From Symplocastrum torsivum CPER-KK1 (lineage in GTDB: Bacteria > Cyanobacteriota > Cyanobacteriia > Cyanobacteriales > Coleofasciculaceae): DNA of 64,000 bases. The stretch lies in NCBI GenBank assembly GCA_019358875.1, contig JAHHIF010000003.1, positions 1 through 64,000 on the forward strand, given 5' to 3'. A program made the translations under genes and the position numbers. Below, piece after piece: positions 44,897 through 54,705 of this stretch; the first letter of the stretch is position 1; every line of letters starts with the position of its first letter. The notes under the pieces were generated by a model. The model was not told the DNA's origin. It saw nothing but the letters and a program-made list of their open reading frames with translations, and did no database searches.

Positions 44897-45360
44897 AAAT
44901 TGTTAGTACTTTACTTCAGTAACACATCATATTCATTTAATCCTGAGTTGGGTGTTACCCTTCAGGTAAGATGCGCTAAATTGTTTTCCTATCCTGCCAA
45001 AGATACGTTAAATTTGGGTTCTCTAGTGCAACCAGTAGACTGACACAAGCCTGTGACGGGGAGATGTGGAGAAGGGCAGATGGTTTAACGGCTATCTAGC
45101 CATTGTAGAAACTATGCAATTGGGAGACGCGGCAGCTTAGCACTTTGCGATCGCGATCATATCGGCAAGCCGAAATAGCTGAGATAGTACCCTAAAAATA
45201 AGATAAAGCTGTAATACCGATAGGACTTACCCGAATTGCTCGTTTAGACACTATTCGTACTCAGGTGGCAGTGTCCATCCTACAGGTAGAGTTTCTGCGT
45301 AAGTCCCGACCAAGAAAGCGACACAAGTGTTTGGAAAAGCACTACATGAGGAGAACTAGC
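44897..45360. other. Divergent spacer between murJ and the multi-PAS kinase
   Basis: About 460 bases with no convincing gene. An in-frame extension of the kinase from 45265 is open but lacks a start signal. Promoters of both divergent genes must lie here. A dense A/G stretch at 45195-45215 is the only compositional feature noted. Confidence 0.45.
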
Positions 45361-48300
45361 TTGAACGTGGATACCTTTATCAGGCAAATACAGGATATAC
45401 AACAGCGTCTTGCTCAAATTCGAGGACGCACGAATGAAGCACCGACGCAACAGCAAATCCCCCCTAAGGCTACTAACTTTCAAGCTGCAAGTGTTGATAA
45501 TCCAGGGCAAACGCTAACTTTGACACAGCAACAGCTAGAAATAATGGTGGCAGCATTCCAGGAACTAAATGCCACCCTTGAAGAACTGCAAACCACTAAC
45601 GAAGAACTCTCCTCCTCAAACTTAGAGCTACAGCAAGCCAATGAGCGCTTTCACTTGGCAACTAATGCCATCAATTGCATTATCTTCGACTGGGATATCA
45701 AGAACTGTCTAGTACACAGAACACAGGGACTTGTAAATGTTTTAGGCTATCGTCCTGAAGAAGCGGAACCTAGCCTCGGTTGGTGGACAAGTCGCATCCA
45801 TCCAGATGATCGACAACGGGTGAATCAGGAAATTTCTCAGGCTTTGGCGGGTAGCAGAGATTTTAGTACTGAATATCGGATTTTGAACAAAGATAATCAG
45901 TACCTGTATGTCTGGGATAGAGGCAAAATTCTTAGAGATGCAGCGGGACAGGCGGTGCGCGTCGTTGGCAACACACTGAATATTACTCCTCGTAAGCAAG
46001 CACAAATCGCCCAGTCCGAGAGTGAAGAGCGTTTATCTGCTATTGCTGCCAATATCCCCGGTTCGGTTTATCGCGCTGTGCAGCATCCTGACGGGAGGAT
46101 GTCTTTACCCTATATCAGCGCTGGAGTGCAGAAACTTACAGGGTTAGCGCCAGATGATCTGATAGAAGCACCGGAGCGATTATTCGCCACAATTCACCCG
46201 GATGATCGATCTCACTGCGATCAAGTCATGAAATTGGGTTACGAAACGCTTCAGTCAGTTCAGCATGAGTTTCGCCTCATCACGACATCGGGTGAAGTGA
46301 AATGGATTCAAGATAGTGCTTGCTATTTCCAACGAGAGAATGGTGATGTGGTTGCAGATGGCGTAACACTCGATATTACAGAGCGAAAACATTCAGAACT
46401 ATTACTACGTGAGAGTGAACAGCGCCTTCTAACGATTTTAGATAGCTCACCCACCAACGTTTATTTAAAAGATTTGCAAGGAAAATACCTGCTGTTTAAC
46501 CAGGAATGCGAAAAAACACTACGCCTCAAGCGAGAGCAGGTAATTGGCAAAACGGACTACGAATTTTTACCAGAAGCGATCGCTCAGCCTTTAGTCACTA
46601 ATGATCAAGAGGTACTTAGAACCCTAACCCCTCTAACACGAGAGGAAATACTACCTGGGGGGGATGGCATCCAAACCTTTATCAGTGTGAAATTTCCACT
46701 GCTTGATACGGCTGGTGTTCCTTATGCAATTTGTGGGATGTCCACTGATATTAGCGATCGCAAAAAAGCAGAACAAGCTCTACAACAACTCAATCAAGAG
46801 CTAGAAGAGCGAGTCAAAGAACGAACTGAATCTCTAGAACAGAGAAATCAGCAACTTCTAAGTAAGATTGCTGAACATCAACAAACCCTTGAGGCATTAG
46901 GGCAGAGTAAACAACGGTTCTCACAACTTGTCGCTAATGTGCCAGGAATAATCTACCAATTCCTCCGGCAAACTGATGGCTCCATGTCTTTCCCATACAT
47001 CAGTTCTGGATGCCGTGAAATTTTTGAATTAGAGCCGGAATTGATTCAGGACGATGCAATGGCTCTAATTAAATTGATTCACCCAGATGACAGTGTAAGT
47101 TTTGAGGAATCTGTTGTTACATCCATTACAACCTTGCAGCCTTGGAAGTGGGAAGGACGGTTTCTTACAGCTTCAGGAAAAGTCATCTGGCTATCTGGTG
47201 CTTCTCGTCCCCAGCAACAAGCGAACGGAGATATTCTTTGGGATGGCTTGCTGATGGATATTACTGAGCGCAAGCACATTGAAGCGGCGTTACGTCAGAG
47301 TGAGGAGCGCTTCCACCAGATTACAGAAAATATTAATCAAGTTTTCTGGATCATTACTCCAGATTTGAGCCAGACACTCTACGTGAGTCCTGCTTATGAA
47401 AAAATTTGGGGTAAAAGCTGCGCTTCGCTGTATGAAAATCCTAGAGATTGGACAGCCAGCGTCTATCCAGAGGATCGGGAGTATTTAAGAAATAGTCTTA
47501 GTAGACAACTTCGGGAAGCATACGACATCCAGTATCGAATTGTACAACCGAATGGTGCAATTCGTTGGGTACGCGATCGCGGTTTTCCAGTTTGGGATGA
47601 GACAGGGAAAATTCAACGACTTGTCGGGTTTGCTGAGGATATCACTGAGCGTAAGCAAGTTGATGAAGCTCTCTCGATTAGCGAAGAACGCTTTCGTACT
47701 GCCGTCGAGACGATGCTTGATTGTTTTGGGATTTATACAAGCATTCGTGACGAATCAGGACAAATCCAAGATTTCCGAACCGAATATCTCAATCCCGCTG
47801 CTTGTGAAAGTGACAGGGTAGTGATGGAAGAGGTAATTGGCAAAAGGCTTTGTGAGTTGCTTCCCAATCACCGCGAATCAGGATTGTTTGACGAGTACGC
47901 AACAGTGGTAGAAACAGGCAACCCGTTAATCAAGGAAGACCTAATTTATGAAGACACTTATGGAGAAGCGAAACTAAGTAGAGCTTACGATGTCCGGATT
48001 GCTAAACTTGGTGACGGTTTTGCCGCTGTCTGGCGAGATATTACAGAGCGTAAACAGGCAGATGATGCTTTGCGAGAGAGTGAACAGCGGTTCCGTCAAC
48101 TAGCAGAAAATATTAATCAAGTCTTCTGGATGGGTTCTCTTCAACCGTTGAAAATCGTTTACGTCAGCCCAGCTTACGAAGTAATTTGGGAGCGTACTTG
48201 CGAAAGCTTGTATCAAAATCCAACGTCTTGGTTAGATGCTGTTCATCCACAGGATTACGATTACGTTTTTGCGGCTGTTCAGAAACAGGCTGAAGGAAAT

Positions 48301-49365
48301 TATGACATTGAGTATCGAATTATAAGGTCTGATGGGTCAATTCGATGGATACGCGATCGCGTAACTTCTATCCGTGACGAACAAGGGTTAGTGTACCGCT
48401 TAGCTGGCATTGCCGAAGACATTACAGAGCAAAAACAGAGGGCAGTAGAAATTAACAACGCCCTCCAAAAAGAACGGGAACTCAGTGAACTCAAATCAAG
48501 CTTTGTTGCAATGACAAGTCATGAGTTTCGTACTCCTCTAGCAACCATTCAATCCTCGGCTGAACTATTAGAACGCTATCAACAAAAGTTGTCAGCAGAC
48601 AAACAAGTAATACATCTCAAACGTATTCAAATGGGTGTTGAACGCATGACTCAGATGTTGAATGACATTCTGATCATCTCAGAGGTCGAAGCGGGGAAAC
48701 TGGAATTCAACCCACAACCGCTGAACTTAGTAAAATTTTGTCGTGATCTGGTAGAAGACCTACAACTTTCAGCCAAAAAACAACAGCTAATCATCTTCAC
48801 TCATCAAGGCGACTGTCAAGAACAAGACGCAGCTTCTCCAGAAAGTAAAGACTTGGATAACGTTCAACACGAAAAGGCAGAAGGCAGAGGGCAAACGGCA
48901 GAAGGGATTTATCCCAATGCATTCTTCACGAGCATAGGAGCGACGGATTGTAGCCAAGGGGTTCAATGCCCTTCTGAACAGAACATAAAGCCCTCTGCCT
49001 CCCTTCCTCTGCCTTCTCGTGAATATCGACTAGATGAAAAATTGCTACGACAGATTCTTAGCAATCTACTTTCAAATGCCCTGAAATATTCTCCTGCTGA
49101 TAGCACTGTTCAGTTTAATCTTTCATTCCTGCACAACAAAGCAATCTTCCGAATTGAAGACCAAGGGATTGGGATTCCGCAGGAAGACCTATCTCGCTTA
49201 TTTGAATCGTTCCATCGGGCTACCAATGTTGGAACAATTCAAGGTACAGGGTTAGGTTTAGCGATTGTCAAACAGTGCGTGAACTTGCACGGAGGAGAAA
49301 TCACTGTTGAGAGTGAAGTGAATCAAGGTACTACATTCACGGTAAGACTACCTTTAAATCACTAA
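45361..49365 (+). CDS. Sensor histidine kinase with seven PAS domains
   Basis: A soluble kinase of 1334 residues if it begins at TTG 45361, chosen because GAGGAGAA lies five bases upstream; the open frame reaches back to 45265. An N-terminal coiled coil (LEELQTTNEELSSSNLELQQANE) precedes seven PAS/PAC units, each closing with an IT(E)RK-type motif, with a second coiled coil after the third. HisKA carries His1054 (TSHEFRTPL) and the ATPase has DQGIGI and GTGLGLAIV. No receiver or membrane segment is present. A 51-codon insert at 48868-49021, from a repeat element, splits the HisKA-ATPase linker. The partner regulator is not adjacent. Confidence 0.9.
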   Translation: MNVDTFIRQIQDIQQRLAQIRGRTNEAPTQQQIPPKATNFQAASVDNPGQTLTLTQQQLEIMVAAFQELNATLEELQTTNEELSSSNLELQQANERFHLATNAINCIIFDWDIKNCLVHRTQGLVNVLGYRPEEAEPSLGWWTSRIHPDDRQRVNQEISQALAGSRDFSTEYRILNKDNQYLYVWDRGKILRDAAGQAVRVVGNTLNITPRKQAQIAQSESEERLSAIAANIPGSVYRAVQHPDGRMSLPYISAGVQKLTGLAPDDLIEAPERLFATIHPDDRSHCDQVMKLGYETLQSVQHEFRLITTSGEVKWIQDSACYFQRENGDVVADGVTLDITERKHSELLLRESEQRLLTILDSSPTNVYLKDLQGKYLLFNQECEKTLRLKREQVIGKTDYEFLPEAIAQPLVTNDQEVLRTLTPLTREEILPGGDGIQTFISVKFPLLDTAGVPYAICGMSTDISDRKKAEQALQQLNQELEERVKERTESLEQRNQQLLSKIAEHQQTLEALGQSKQRFSQLVANVPGIIYQFLRQTDGSMSFPYISSGCREIFELEPELIQDDAMALIKLIHPDDSVSFEESVVTSITTLQPWKWEGRFLTASGKVIWLSGASRPQQQANGDILWDGLLMDITERKHIEAALRQSEERFHQITENINQVFWIITPDLSQTLYVSPAYEKIWGKSCASLYENPRDWTASVYPEDREYLRNSLSRQLREAYDIQYRIVQPNGAIRWVRDRGFPVWDETGKIQRLVGFAEDITERKQVDEALSISEERFRTAVETMLDCFGIYTSIRDESGQIQDFRTEYLNPAACESDRVVMEEVIGKRLCELLPNHRESGLFDEYATVVETGNPLIKEDLIYEDTYGEAKLSRAYDVRIAKLGDGFAAVWRDITERKQADDALRESEQRFRQLAENINQVFWMGSLQPLKIVYVSPAYEVIWERTCESLYQNPTSWLDAVHPQDYDYVFAAVQKQAEGNYDIEYRIIRSDGSIRWIRDRVTSIRDEQGLVYRLAGIAEDITEQKQRAVEINNALQKERELSELKSSFVAMTSHEFRTPLATIQSSAELLERYQQKLSADKQVIHLKRIQMGVERMTQMLNDILIISEVEAGKLEFNPQPLNLVKFCRDLVEDLQLSAKKQQLIIFTHQGDCQEQDAASPESKDLDNVQHEKAEGRGQTAEGIYPNAFFTSIGATDCSQGVQCPSEQNIKPSASLPLPSREYRLDEKLLRQILSNLLSNALKYSPADSTVQFNLSFLHNKAIFRIEDQGIGIPQEDLSRLFESFHRATNVGTIQGTGLGLAIVKQCVNLHGGEITVESEVNQGTTFTVRLPLNH
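48868..49021. repeat. Inverted-repeat element embedded in frame in the kinase gene
   Basis: The left end reads CACGAAAAGGCAGAAGGCAG and the right end, on the other strand, CACGAGAAGGCAGAGG. Both continue into AGGCAGAGGGC. The segment of about 154 bases lies between the dimerisation and ATPase domains and keeps the reading frame. The same word family occurs in spacers (for example 7222-7255), which marks it as a dispersed element rather than native coding sequence. Confidence 0.75.
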
Positions 49366-49739
49366 ACATCAATATATGTTGTTTTCTGAATTAAAACTTA
49401 GTAAAAGAAAATTAGTGACTTCTCCGGATAAGGTAACTTAACATTAGATAGTTGGTAGTGATGCTAAATTCATTTCAGTAAGAGTGCTTCACCTTGAAGG
49501 CGCTATAGCGTAGCGCTAGCCTAGCCCTTGTCGAAAACTAGAGTAGACACTTCGTTGTGACAAACGCTAGGGTAATGGCTGTGAGAATTATCAATTGAGC
49601 GCTTCAAAGGGAATCTTAGGCGAAAAACAGTTAGCCTAAATCTACAAGTTGAATGGGTTTATTGCTTATTCCTGTTTCTATTTATCAAAGGGTGTCCAGT
49701 AATGATAAAAGCTATTCACGTAGAATTATCCCTAAAAGA
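49366..49739. other. Spacer upstream of the DUF3095 gene
   Basis: About 370 bases. It contains a compact palindrome GCGCTA-TAGCG-TAGCGC (49500-49516) with flanking GCTAGCC, a form seen in dispersed cyanobacterial repeats. The upstream extension of the next frame (from 49653) does not look coding. No promoter can be named. Confidence 0.4.
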
Positions 49740-50942
49740 ATGGATACTGAATCTTTCTACGCAGAGCTACCTGTTTTAGATAACTTCCTGGATATTACTA
49801 CTTCCAAAAACTTTAAATCTGTACCCAACGATTGGTATGTAATAATTACTGACATTATTGGTTCTACTAAAGCAATAGAATCAGGGAAATATAAAGCTGT
49901 CAACCTGATTGGAGCTTGTTCTATCGTTGCGGTCTTAAATATAGCTGAAAACCTAAAAATCCCCTTTGTATTCGGTGGTGATGGTGCAGCAATCTTGATT
50001 CCACCTTCCCTATTTATTAAAAGCAAATATGCTCTTTTAGCAACACGTCATCGGGCAAAACTAGAATTTAATATGGATTTGCGGGTAGGAGCAGTTCCTG
50101 TTGTAGATTTGCTCAAAGCAAACTATGAAATCAAAGTCGCTAAACTGAGAGTTTCTGAAAACTATTACCAAGCTGCTTTTACGGGCGACGGTTTGAGCTA
50201 CGCTACTCAATTGATCAAACACCCAGAAACAGCTAGTCTTTACAACTACTATGAACCTCCCAATCCGAATATAAAAGTAGATTTCTCTGGTTTAGAATGT
50301 CGTTGGCAGGATATTCCCAGCAAACACGCAGAAACTGTGAGTTTAATTGTTAAAGCCATATCTGAAGATAACGAAGTCAACAATAAAGTTTATCGAGAAG
50401 TTATCAAAAAAATTCAAGCCATATATGGCAGAGAAGAGACTTTACATCCAATTGCAAAAAAATACCTTAAGCTTGCTTTTAGTTATAATTCCTTACAAGC
50501 AGAAACTAGACTAAGGGCGAAAAGTAATAATTTCTGGCATCAACTAATTTACTTTCAAAAAATAAGATTAGAGAACATCTTGGGTTGGATTTTGATGACG
50601 TTTAAAGTTCAGTTACAAGATGTTGATTGGGGATTTTATAAGGAAGGTGTTCTTGCTGCAACGGATTATAAAAAGTTTGATGATATGTTACGAATGATTA
50701 TTTCTGGAAACCAGGAGCAACGAGAAAAATTGGTCAGCTATTTGGAGAAAAAATACAGAAATGGCAATTTGGTGTATGGGCTACACTCTTCAGATCGGGT
50801 ACTAATGACCTGTCTCGTATTTGAGCGTAATGGACGCCAAGTACATTTTGTTGATGGTGCAGATGGTGGCTATGCCACAGCGGCTAAGTCGATGAAGCAA
50901 CGCATTAACAGCAAGCAACCATCTACGGGTGTATTCTTGTGA
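49740..50942 (+). CDS. DUF3095 family protein, nucleotide-cyclase-like
   Basis: The stretch WYVIITDIIGSTKAIESGKYKAVNLIGACSIVAVLN followed by FVFGGDGAAILIP resembles the metal-binding strand and the second Asp motif of class III adenylate/guanylate cyclases, as noted for DUF3095. A C-terminal region (LVYGLHSSDRVLMTCLVFERNGRQVHFVDGADGGYATAAKSMK) is typical of the family. Cyclase activity is unproven. The frame opens at 49653, but the ATG at 49740 starts the conserved part (400 residues). The remnant of sfsA follows directly. Confidence 0.75.
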   Translation: MDTESFYAELPVLDNFLDITTSKNFKSVPNDWYVIITDIIGSTKAIESGKYKAVNLIGACSIVAVLNIAENLKIPFVFGGDGAAILIPPSLFIKSKYALLATRHRAKLEFNMDLRVGAVPVVDLLKANYEIKVAKLRVSENYYQAAFTGDGLSYATQLIKHPETASLYNYYEPPNPNIKVDFSGLECRWQDIPSKHAETVSLIVKAISEDNEVNNKVYREVIKKIQAIYGREETLHPIAKKYLKLAFSYNSLQAETRLRAKSNNFWHQLIYFQKIRLENILGWILMTFKVQLQDVDWGFYKEGVLAATDYKKFDDMLRMIISGNQEQREKLVSYLEKKYRNGNLVYGLHSSDRVLMTCLVFERNGRQVHFVDGADGGYATAAKSMKQRINSKQPSTGVFL

Positions 50943-50964
50943 TTGAGAATTAGATTTATCGTTT

Positions 50965-51111
50965 AAGCTACCTTACACCTGAGAGATGATTCAGGTCAAT
51001 AACCCGGAACCCCTTTGGGTTGGTATCAACACCGCGCTTCCAAATCGAATTATCAAGTTAGCCTTGGAGCAAAAGCGATTTCCTGAGTTAGCCAATTTGC
51101 TTCAACGATAG
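50965..51111 (+). pseudogene. sfsA: Remnant of sfsA (DNA/RNA nuclease SfsA)
   Basis: The frame reads KLPYT, a TGA stop, then EMIQVNNPEPLWVGINTALP and on to NRIIKLALEQKRFPEL, ending at a TAG. This matches an internal block of SfsA around RKLxYTWEMIQVNNPEPxWVGVNTxLPN, with the Trp codon changed to TGA. Only about 48 codons of a gene of roughly 240 remain. The nuclease core is absent. There is no ribosome binding site. I read it as a decayed copy. Whether an intact sfsA exists elsewhere is not visible. Confidence 0.75.
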
Positions 51112-51197
51112 TGTCACAAGGACGAAAACCTTAAAAATTTGGGTGTGATATAACCCAGATAGCCTAAAAGGGCTTAAACCAAAAGGACTCCTTACTA

Positions 51198-51866
51198 ATG
51201 ACCCAGCAAATCCGGGGAATGTTTGTCTGTCTGTTACTGTTGAGTACCATTGTTGGCTGCGGGAAGACAACGCCTGAGGCGACCACAACACCTCAAAGCA
51301 ATCAAGGGAGGACAACATCTCAATCACAGACAGCCCCTCAAGACGGCTGGAAAGAAATTGCTGGACAAGGAGTTACGTTGTCGCTACCCGCTAACTATGA
51401 GGGCGGCAACCCTAGTACTGACATTGATGAAATTACTCAAAAGTTAAAAGCGATCGCACCTAGTTATGCTCAGAGTATGGAGGTGATTAAACAAAACCCG
51501 GAGGCGATCGCGTTACTCGCCTTTGACCCGCAAAGTGGTAAATCGGGATTTCTGACGAACGTCAACATTACCAAGGAAGACGTTCCTCAGGACGTGACGG
51601 TTGAACAATACCTGAAAGCGGCTAGCCAACAGATTGCTAATCAGTATAAGGTTCTAGAGCAAAAGGTCGTGCCTCTCGATCAGTATCAAGCTGGACGAAT
51701 TACGGCAGAAGCAAAGGCTGGAGAAATAACCATTAAACAGCTATTCTATGCTGTAAAAAATGATAAGAAGTTTTGGTTGGTAATGTATTCCACCACTAGC
51801 GCTGAATTTGACCAGCGTTTGCCCAATTTTGAACAAAGCATTCGTACCTTTAAAGTTTCTCAATAG
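51198..51866 (+). CDS. Lipoprotein with PsbP/DUF1795-like domain
   Basis: A lipoprotein signal (FVCLLLLSTIVGC, lipid Cys at residue 21) is followed by a Thr/Gln/Ser-rich linker to about residue 48. The remaining 175 residues (WKEIAGQGVTLSLPANYEGG...SGFLTNVNITKEDVPQDVTVEQYLKAASQQI...QLFYAVKNDKKFWLVMYSTTSAEFDQRLPNFEQSIRTFKV) have the alternating pattern of the PsbP/DcrB (DUF1795) fold. It is probably anchored in a periplasmic or thylakoid-lumen face. The function is unknown. It ends 33 bases before the NAD kinase gene. Confidence 0.75.
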   Translation: MTQQIRGMFVCLLLLSTIVGCGKTTPEATTTPQSNQGRTTSQSQTAPQDGWKEIAGQGVTLSLPANYEGGNPSTDIDEITQKLKAIAPSYAQSMEVIKQNPEAIALLAFDPQSGKSGFLTNVNITKEDVPQDVTVEQYLKAASQQIANQYKVLEQKVVPLDQYQAGRITAEAKAGEITIKQLFYAVKNDKKFWLVMYSTTSAEFDQRLPNFEQSIRTFKVSQ

Positions 51867-51899
51867 GATAGAAAACAGGGGGTTAGGGATGAGGTCAAC

Positions 51900-52844
51900 G
51901 TGCAGCTAAAGCAGGTCATCATTGTTCACAAAGCCGGAGATTCCCAAGGTCGCGCTTGGGCAGAAAAATGCGCTCGGCAACTAGAAAAACGTCATTGCCA
52001 CGTTTTAATCGGACCGAGTGGCGCAAAGGATAATCCTTACCCAGTTTTTTTAGCCTCCGCCATGGATCAGATTGATTTGGCGATTGTTCTGGGTGGTGAC
52101 GGCACGGCACTAGCTGCCGCAAGACATCTTGCGCCAGAAAGAATCCCAATCTTAGCCGTGAATGTCGGGGGACATCTGGGATTTTTGACAGAACCGCTAG
52201 AGAAATTTACAGACACTGAACTTGTTTGGGATCGACTCCAGGAAGACCGTTATGCACTCCAACGGCGGATGATGGTGCAAGCAACTGTATTTGAGGGCGA
52301 TCCACGTAGTGCAAGATCTACTTCACCCACCAATCTGGAACCTGTAAGCGATCGCTTCCTCGCACTCAATGAAATGTGCATCAAACCCGCCTCCGCTGAT
52401 CGCATGATTACCTCTTTTCTTGAGATGGAAATCGATGGGGAAGTTGTCGATCAGTATCAGGGAGATGGGCTAATTATCGCTACCCCTACTGGATCAACGT
52501 GCTACACCATTTCTGCCAACGGACCAATTTTGCACGATGGGATGGAAGCCCTCATCGTAACGCCGATTTGCCCCTTGAGCCTCTCTAGCCGTCCAATTGT
52601 CCTACCTGCTGGTTCCGTCGTTAGTGTCTGGCCGTTGGCTGACTATGAGTTGAATACAAAACTCTGGATGGATGGTGTCCTGGCAACCTCCATCTGGCCC
52701 GGACAACGAGTAGATGTTCGGATGGCGAATTGCTACGCAAAGTTTATTATCTTGCGAGAAAGTTATTCCTATTACCAAACATTACGGGAAAAGCTGCAAT
52801 GGGCTGGTGCAAGAATCCATTACAGCAACAATCATCGCAACTAA
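51900..52844 (+). CDS. nadK: NAD kinase
   Basis: The motif LGGDGTALAAARHLAP (GGDGT at 65-69), NVGGHLGFLTE, LNEMCIKPASADRM with the NE/D motif, and DGLIIATPTGSTCYTISANGPILHDGMEALIVTPICP are NAD kinase signatures. It phosphorylates NAD to NADP with ATP. The start is GTG, with GAGG upstream. The length of 314 fits; cyanobacteria usually carry two nadK genes and this would be one of them. It follows the lipoprotein gene closely. Confidence 0.93.
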   Translation: MQLKQVIIVHKAGDSQGRAWAEKCARQLEKRHCHVLIGPSGAKDNPYPVFLASAMDQIDLAIVLGGDGTALAAARHLAPERIPILAVNVGGHLGFLTEPLEKFTDTELVWDRLQEDRYALQRRMMVQATVFEGDPRSARSTSPTNLEPVSDRFLALNEMCIKPASADRMITSFLEMEIDGEVVDQYQGDGLIIATPTGSTCYTISANGPILHDGMEALIVTPICPLSLSSRPIVLPAGSVVSVWPLADYELNTKLWMDGVLATSIWPGQRVDVRMANCYAKFIILRESYSYYQTLREKLQWAGARIHYSNNHRN

Positions 52845-52873
52845 GGAGTTCAGGAGTTCAGCGCTTTTTAAGA

Positions 52874-52896
52874 TTGGGTTTCGTGCCTCAACCCAA
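52874..52896. repeat. Dispersed hairpin (TTGGGTT...AACCCAA)
   Basis: TTGGGTT, TCGTGCCTC, AACCCAA. The TTGGGTTTCGTGCCTCAACC form is a familiar dispersed palindrome of cyanobacterial spacers. It lies 30 bases after the NAD kinase stop, just after a GGAGTTCAG tandem repeat, and may serve as a terminator. Confidence 0.6.
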
Positions 52897-52939
52897 CCTA
52901 CGTCTGTAGCAGTTCCCAGTTAAATGAGGTACAGTTAAA

Positions 52940-53012
52940 AGCTGTGAAACAGCACTACTAGTCAGGAAAACAAAAAAGCTGATGGCTGATAGCTGAGGGC
53001 TAACTGCTATAT
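52940..53012. repeat. Dispersed repeat, copy 2 (first copy at about 187-260)
   Basis: Nearly identical to the spacer at 187-260, including caggaaaacaaaaaagctga, with one change near the end and a looser 5' part. It lies between the 3' ends of NAD kinase and the minus-strand oxygenase gene, the same convergent setting as copy 1. Confidence 0.7.
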
Positions 53013-53052
53013 ATTCAAGATGCAACCAAAAGGCACATCAGCTGAGAACGTT

Positions 53053-54006
53053 CTAATCAAGTGCTCTAATTGCGCCATAGCTGTTGATGGAATACTCAAT
53101 CTGCAACAGCAAGCGTTCTTTACTCGTTGGCAACGTCCCCTTGTGGAAGCAGGTCGAATCCTCAGCAAAACCTAAACCGGCTTCTCCACAAATCGCTACC
53201 ACCTTATCTGCACCATAGCAAGAAACAATCTCTTGGTCATCCTTGCTCGCACAGCGCATACCTAGCAGTTGGTGGAAAAACTTCTTATTCTTGTGAGTGC
53301 CCCGAATCAAGATATGAGGACCTGCTGAAAGATCGACATCTGTTAAATAAAAGAAAAACTTGATGAACCGATAGTCATCCAGGTCATAGTGATACACCTG
53401 CGCCGCCTTTAGCTGGTCATTGAATGTGGCTTCTACCGGAAAACTCCACCACAACTCTGTCGCCATGTGTACCGGAGGCGCACCTAAAAACTTCGCTGCG
53501 ATCGCTAATAGTGTTGGGTCAGTTTCCAGACGCTTAACCACCTCACACTTTTTCAAGTTGTGCAAATAGCTTCCTAAACGAATTTGTTGACCCAACTCTG
53601 CTTGGGCTTTTTCTTTCTCAGGGTAATAAAAGCCGAGTTTTGAGTCTCTATTAGCAAAGCAAAGTGTTGAGTCAGCAAAATCCCGAATTTCCTTCACAAC
53701 GCTGGGAGGAAGATTTACTCCAATACCATAACTATCCGTTTTGATGCCAGATACTACCGCATCCACATCGACATTTTGAAATACGGTAGGCTGTTCCTGA
53801 CTCAGTTGATAGGTATTCTCTGTTCGTTGGAAAAGTAAACTAATGGCATTGCGAATTAGCTCAAACCGACCAATTTTACGCAGCCAAAACAATCCCGGCT
53901 TTTCTACAAGACACTGATAATTTTTCTTGCAGTAATCAGAGAGCTTCGATAATAAATTGGGATATGTTTGAACTACAGTCGTCATTTGTTTTGAACTTTC
54001 TTCCAT
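53053..54006 (-). CDS. 2-oxoglutarate/Fe(II)-dependent oxygenase, phytanoyl-CoA dioxygenase-like
   Basis: A double-stranded beta-helix oxygenase of 317 residues. The HxD pair is His206-Tyr-Asp208 (VYHYDLDDYRF), the distal His is 288 (CFHKGTLP), and Arg298 (SKERLLLQIEYS) is placed to bind 2-oxoglutarate. FFFYLTDVDLSAGPHILIRGTHKN is typical of the PhyH family. It would hydroxylate a small molecule; the substrate is unknown. MTTVVQTYPNLLSKL at residue 8 is an alternative start. There is no operon partner. Confidence 0.78.
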   Translation of the reverse strand: MEESSKQMTTVVQTYPNLLSKLSDYCKKNYQCLVEKPGLFWLRKIGRFELIRNAISLLFQRTENTYQLSQEQPTVFQNVDVDAVVSGIKTDSYGIGVNLPPSVVKEIRDFADSTLCFANRDSKLGFYYPEKEKAQAELGQQIRLGSYLHNLKKCEVVKRLETDPTLLAIAAKFLGAPPVHMATELWWSFPVEATFNDQLKAAQVYHYDLDDYRFIKFFFYLTDVDLSAGPHILIRGTHKNKKFFHQLLGMRCASKDDQEIVSCYGADKVVAICGEAGLGFAEDSTCFHKGTLPTSKERLLLQIEYSINSYGAIRALD

Positions 54007-54705
54007 TTATTCACGTGTTAGCAAGCAACTCATCACAATTCAGCAGAAGCGCTTGAACCGCTTCTGCTACATAGCTAAATATTGCTTTCGATAAGCCTTA
54101 ATTTTCCGTACTGACTACTACATACTTTTAGACTCAAGTGCAAACAATCGTTGACAAGAAACGGGTAGGGCTTACGTGTTAGTTGTTAAGCTCTTTGAAC
54201 CTCTTGTACATCATAATCTAGATGTAGAAGCATCTGCCAATAGATAGGCATTTGTTTTACTTATTCTTTATAGCTATCTTATTTCTTTGAGGAAATGATA
54301 AAGTTTTGAAGCTTGATTATTATCAAAGATTAAAAAAAGCTGAATAAGTGGTTGGATAGTCCAGCCATAGCACCCCAGCCTTATAAGAGCAAATTGAGTT
54401 CTTGATACGGCAAGCATGGTACCCACATCTTGCTAAGACTCAAAAGGGCCGTAAGGCTTATTATAATTCCTAGACTTTTCTCCTATTTTGGATAAAACCT
54501 CATCTAAACTTCTCTTTAATTTTCCTTTTTTTCTGACCCTGCTGGCTCCGCAAAATCACTTAAATTATGTACGATGACTGGCTGGTCTTAAAGGTGTGTC
54601 TTTTCGAGTAACAACAGCATTCCTACCCTTGTAAGTGCGATCGCTTTCACCCTGCAAAACGTGGATTAACAAGCTGACTCAAGGGTTCAGGATTTTCAAC
54701 CTCGT
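54007..54705. other. Long non-coding spacer, 700 bases
   Basis: AT-rich, with no open frame that has a start signal on either strand. It lies upstream of the oxygenase gene and downstream of the glycosyltransferase gene, both on the minus strand. I noticed no perfect hairpin, tandem repeat or promoter boxes worth naming. Confidence 0.45.
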
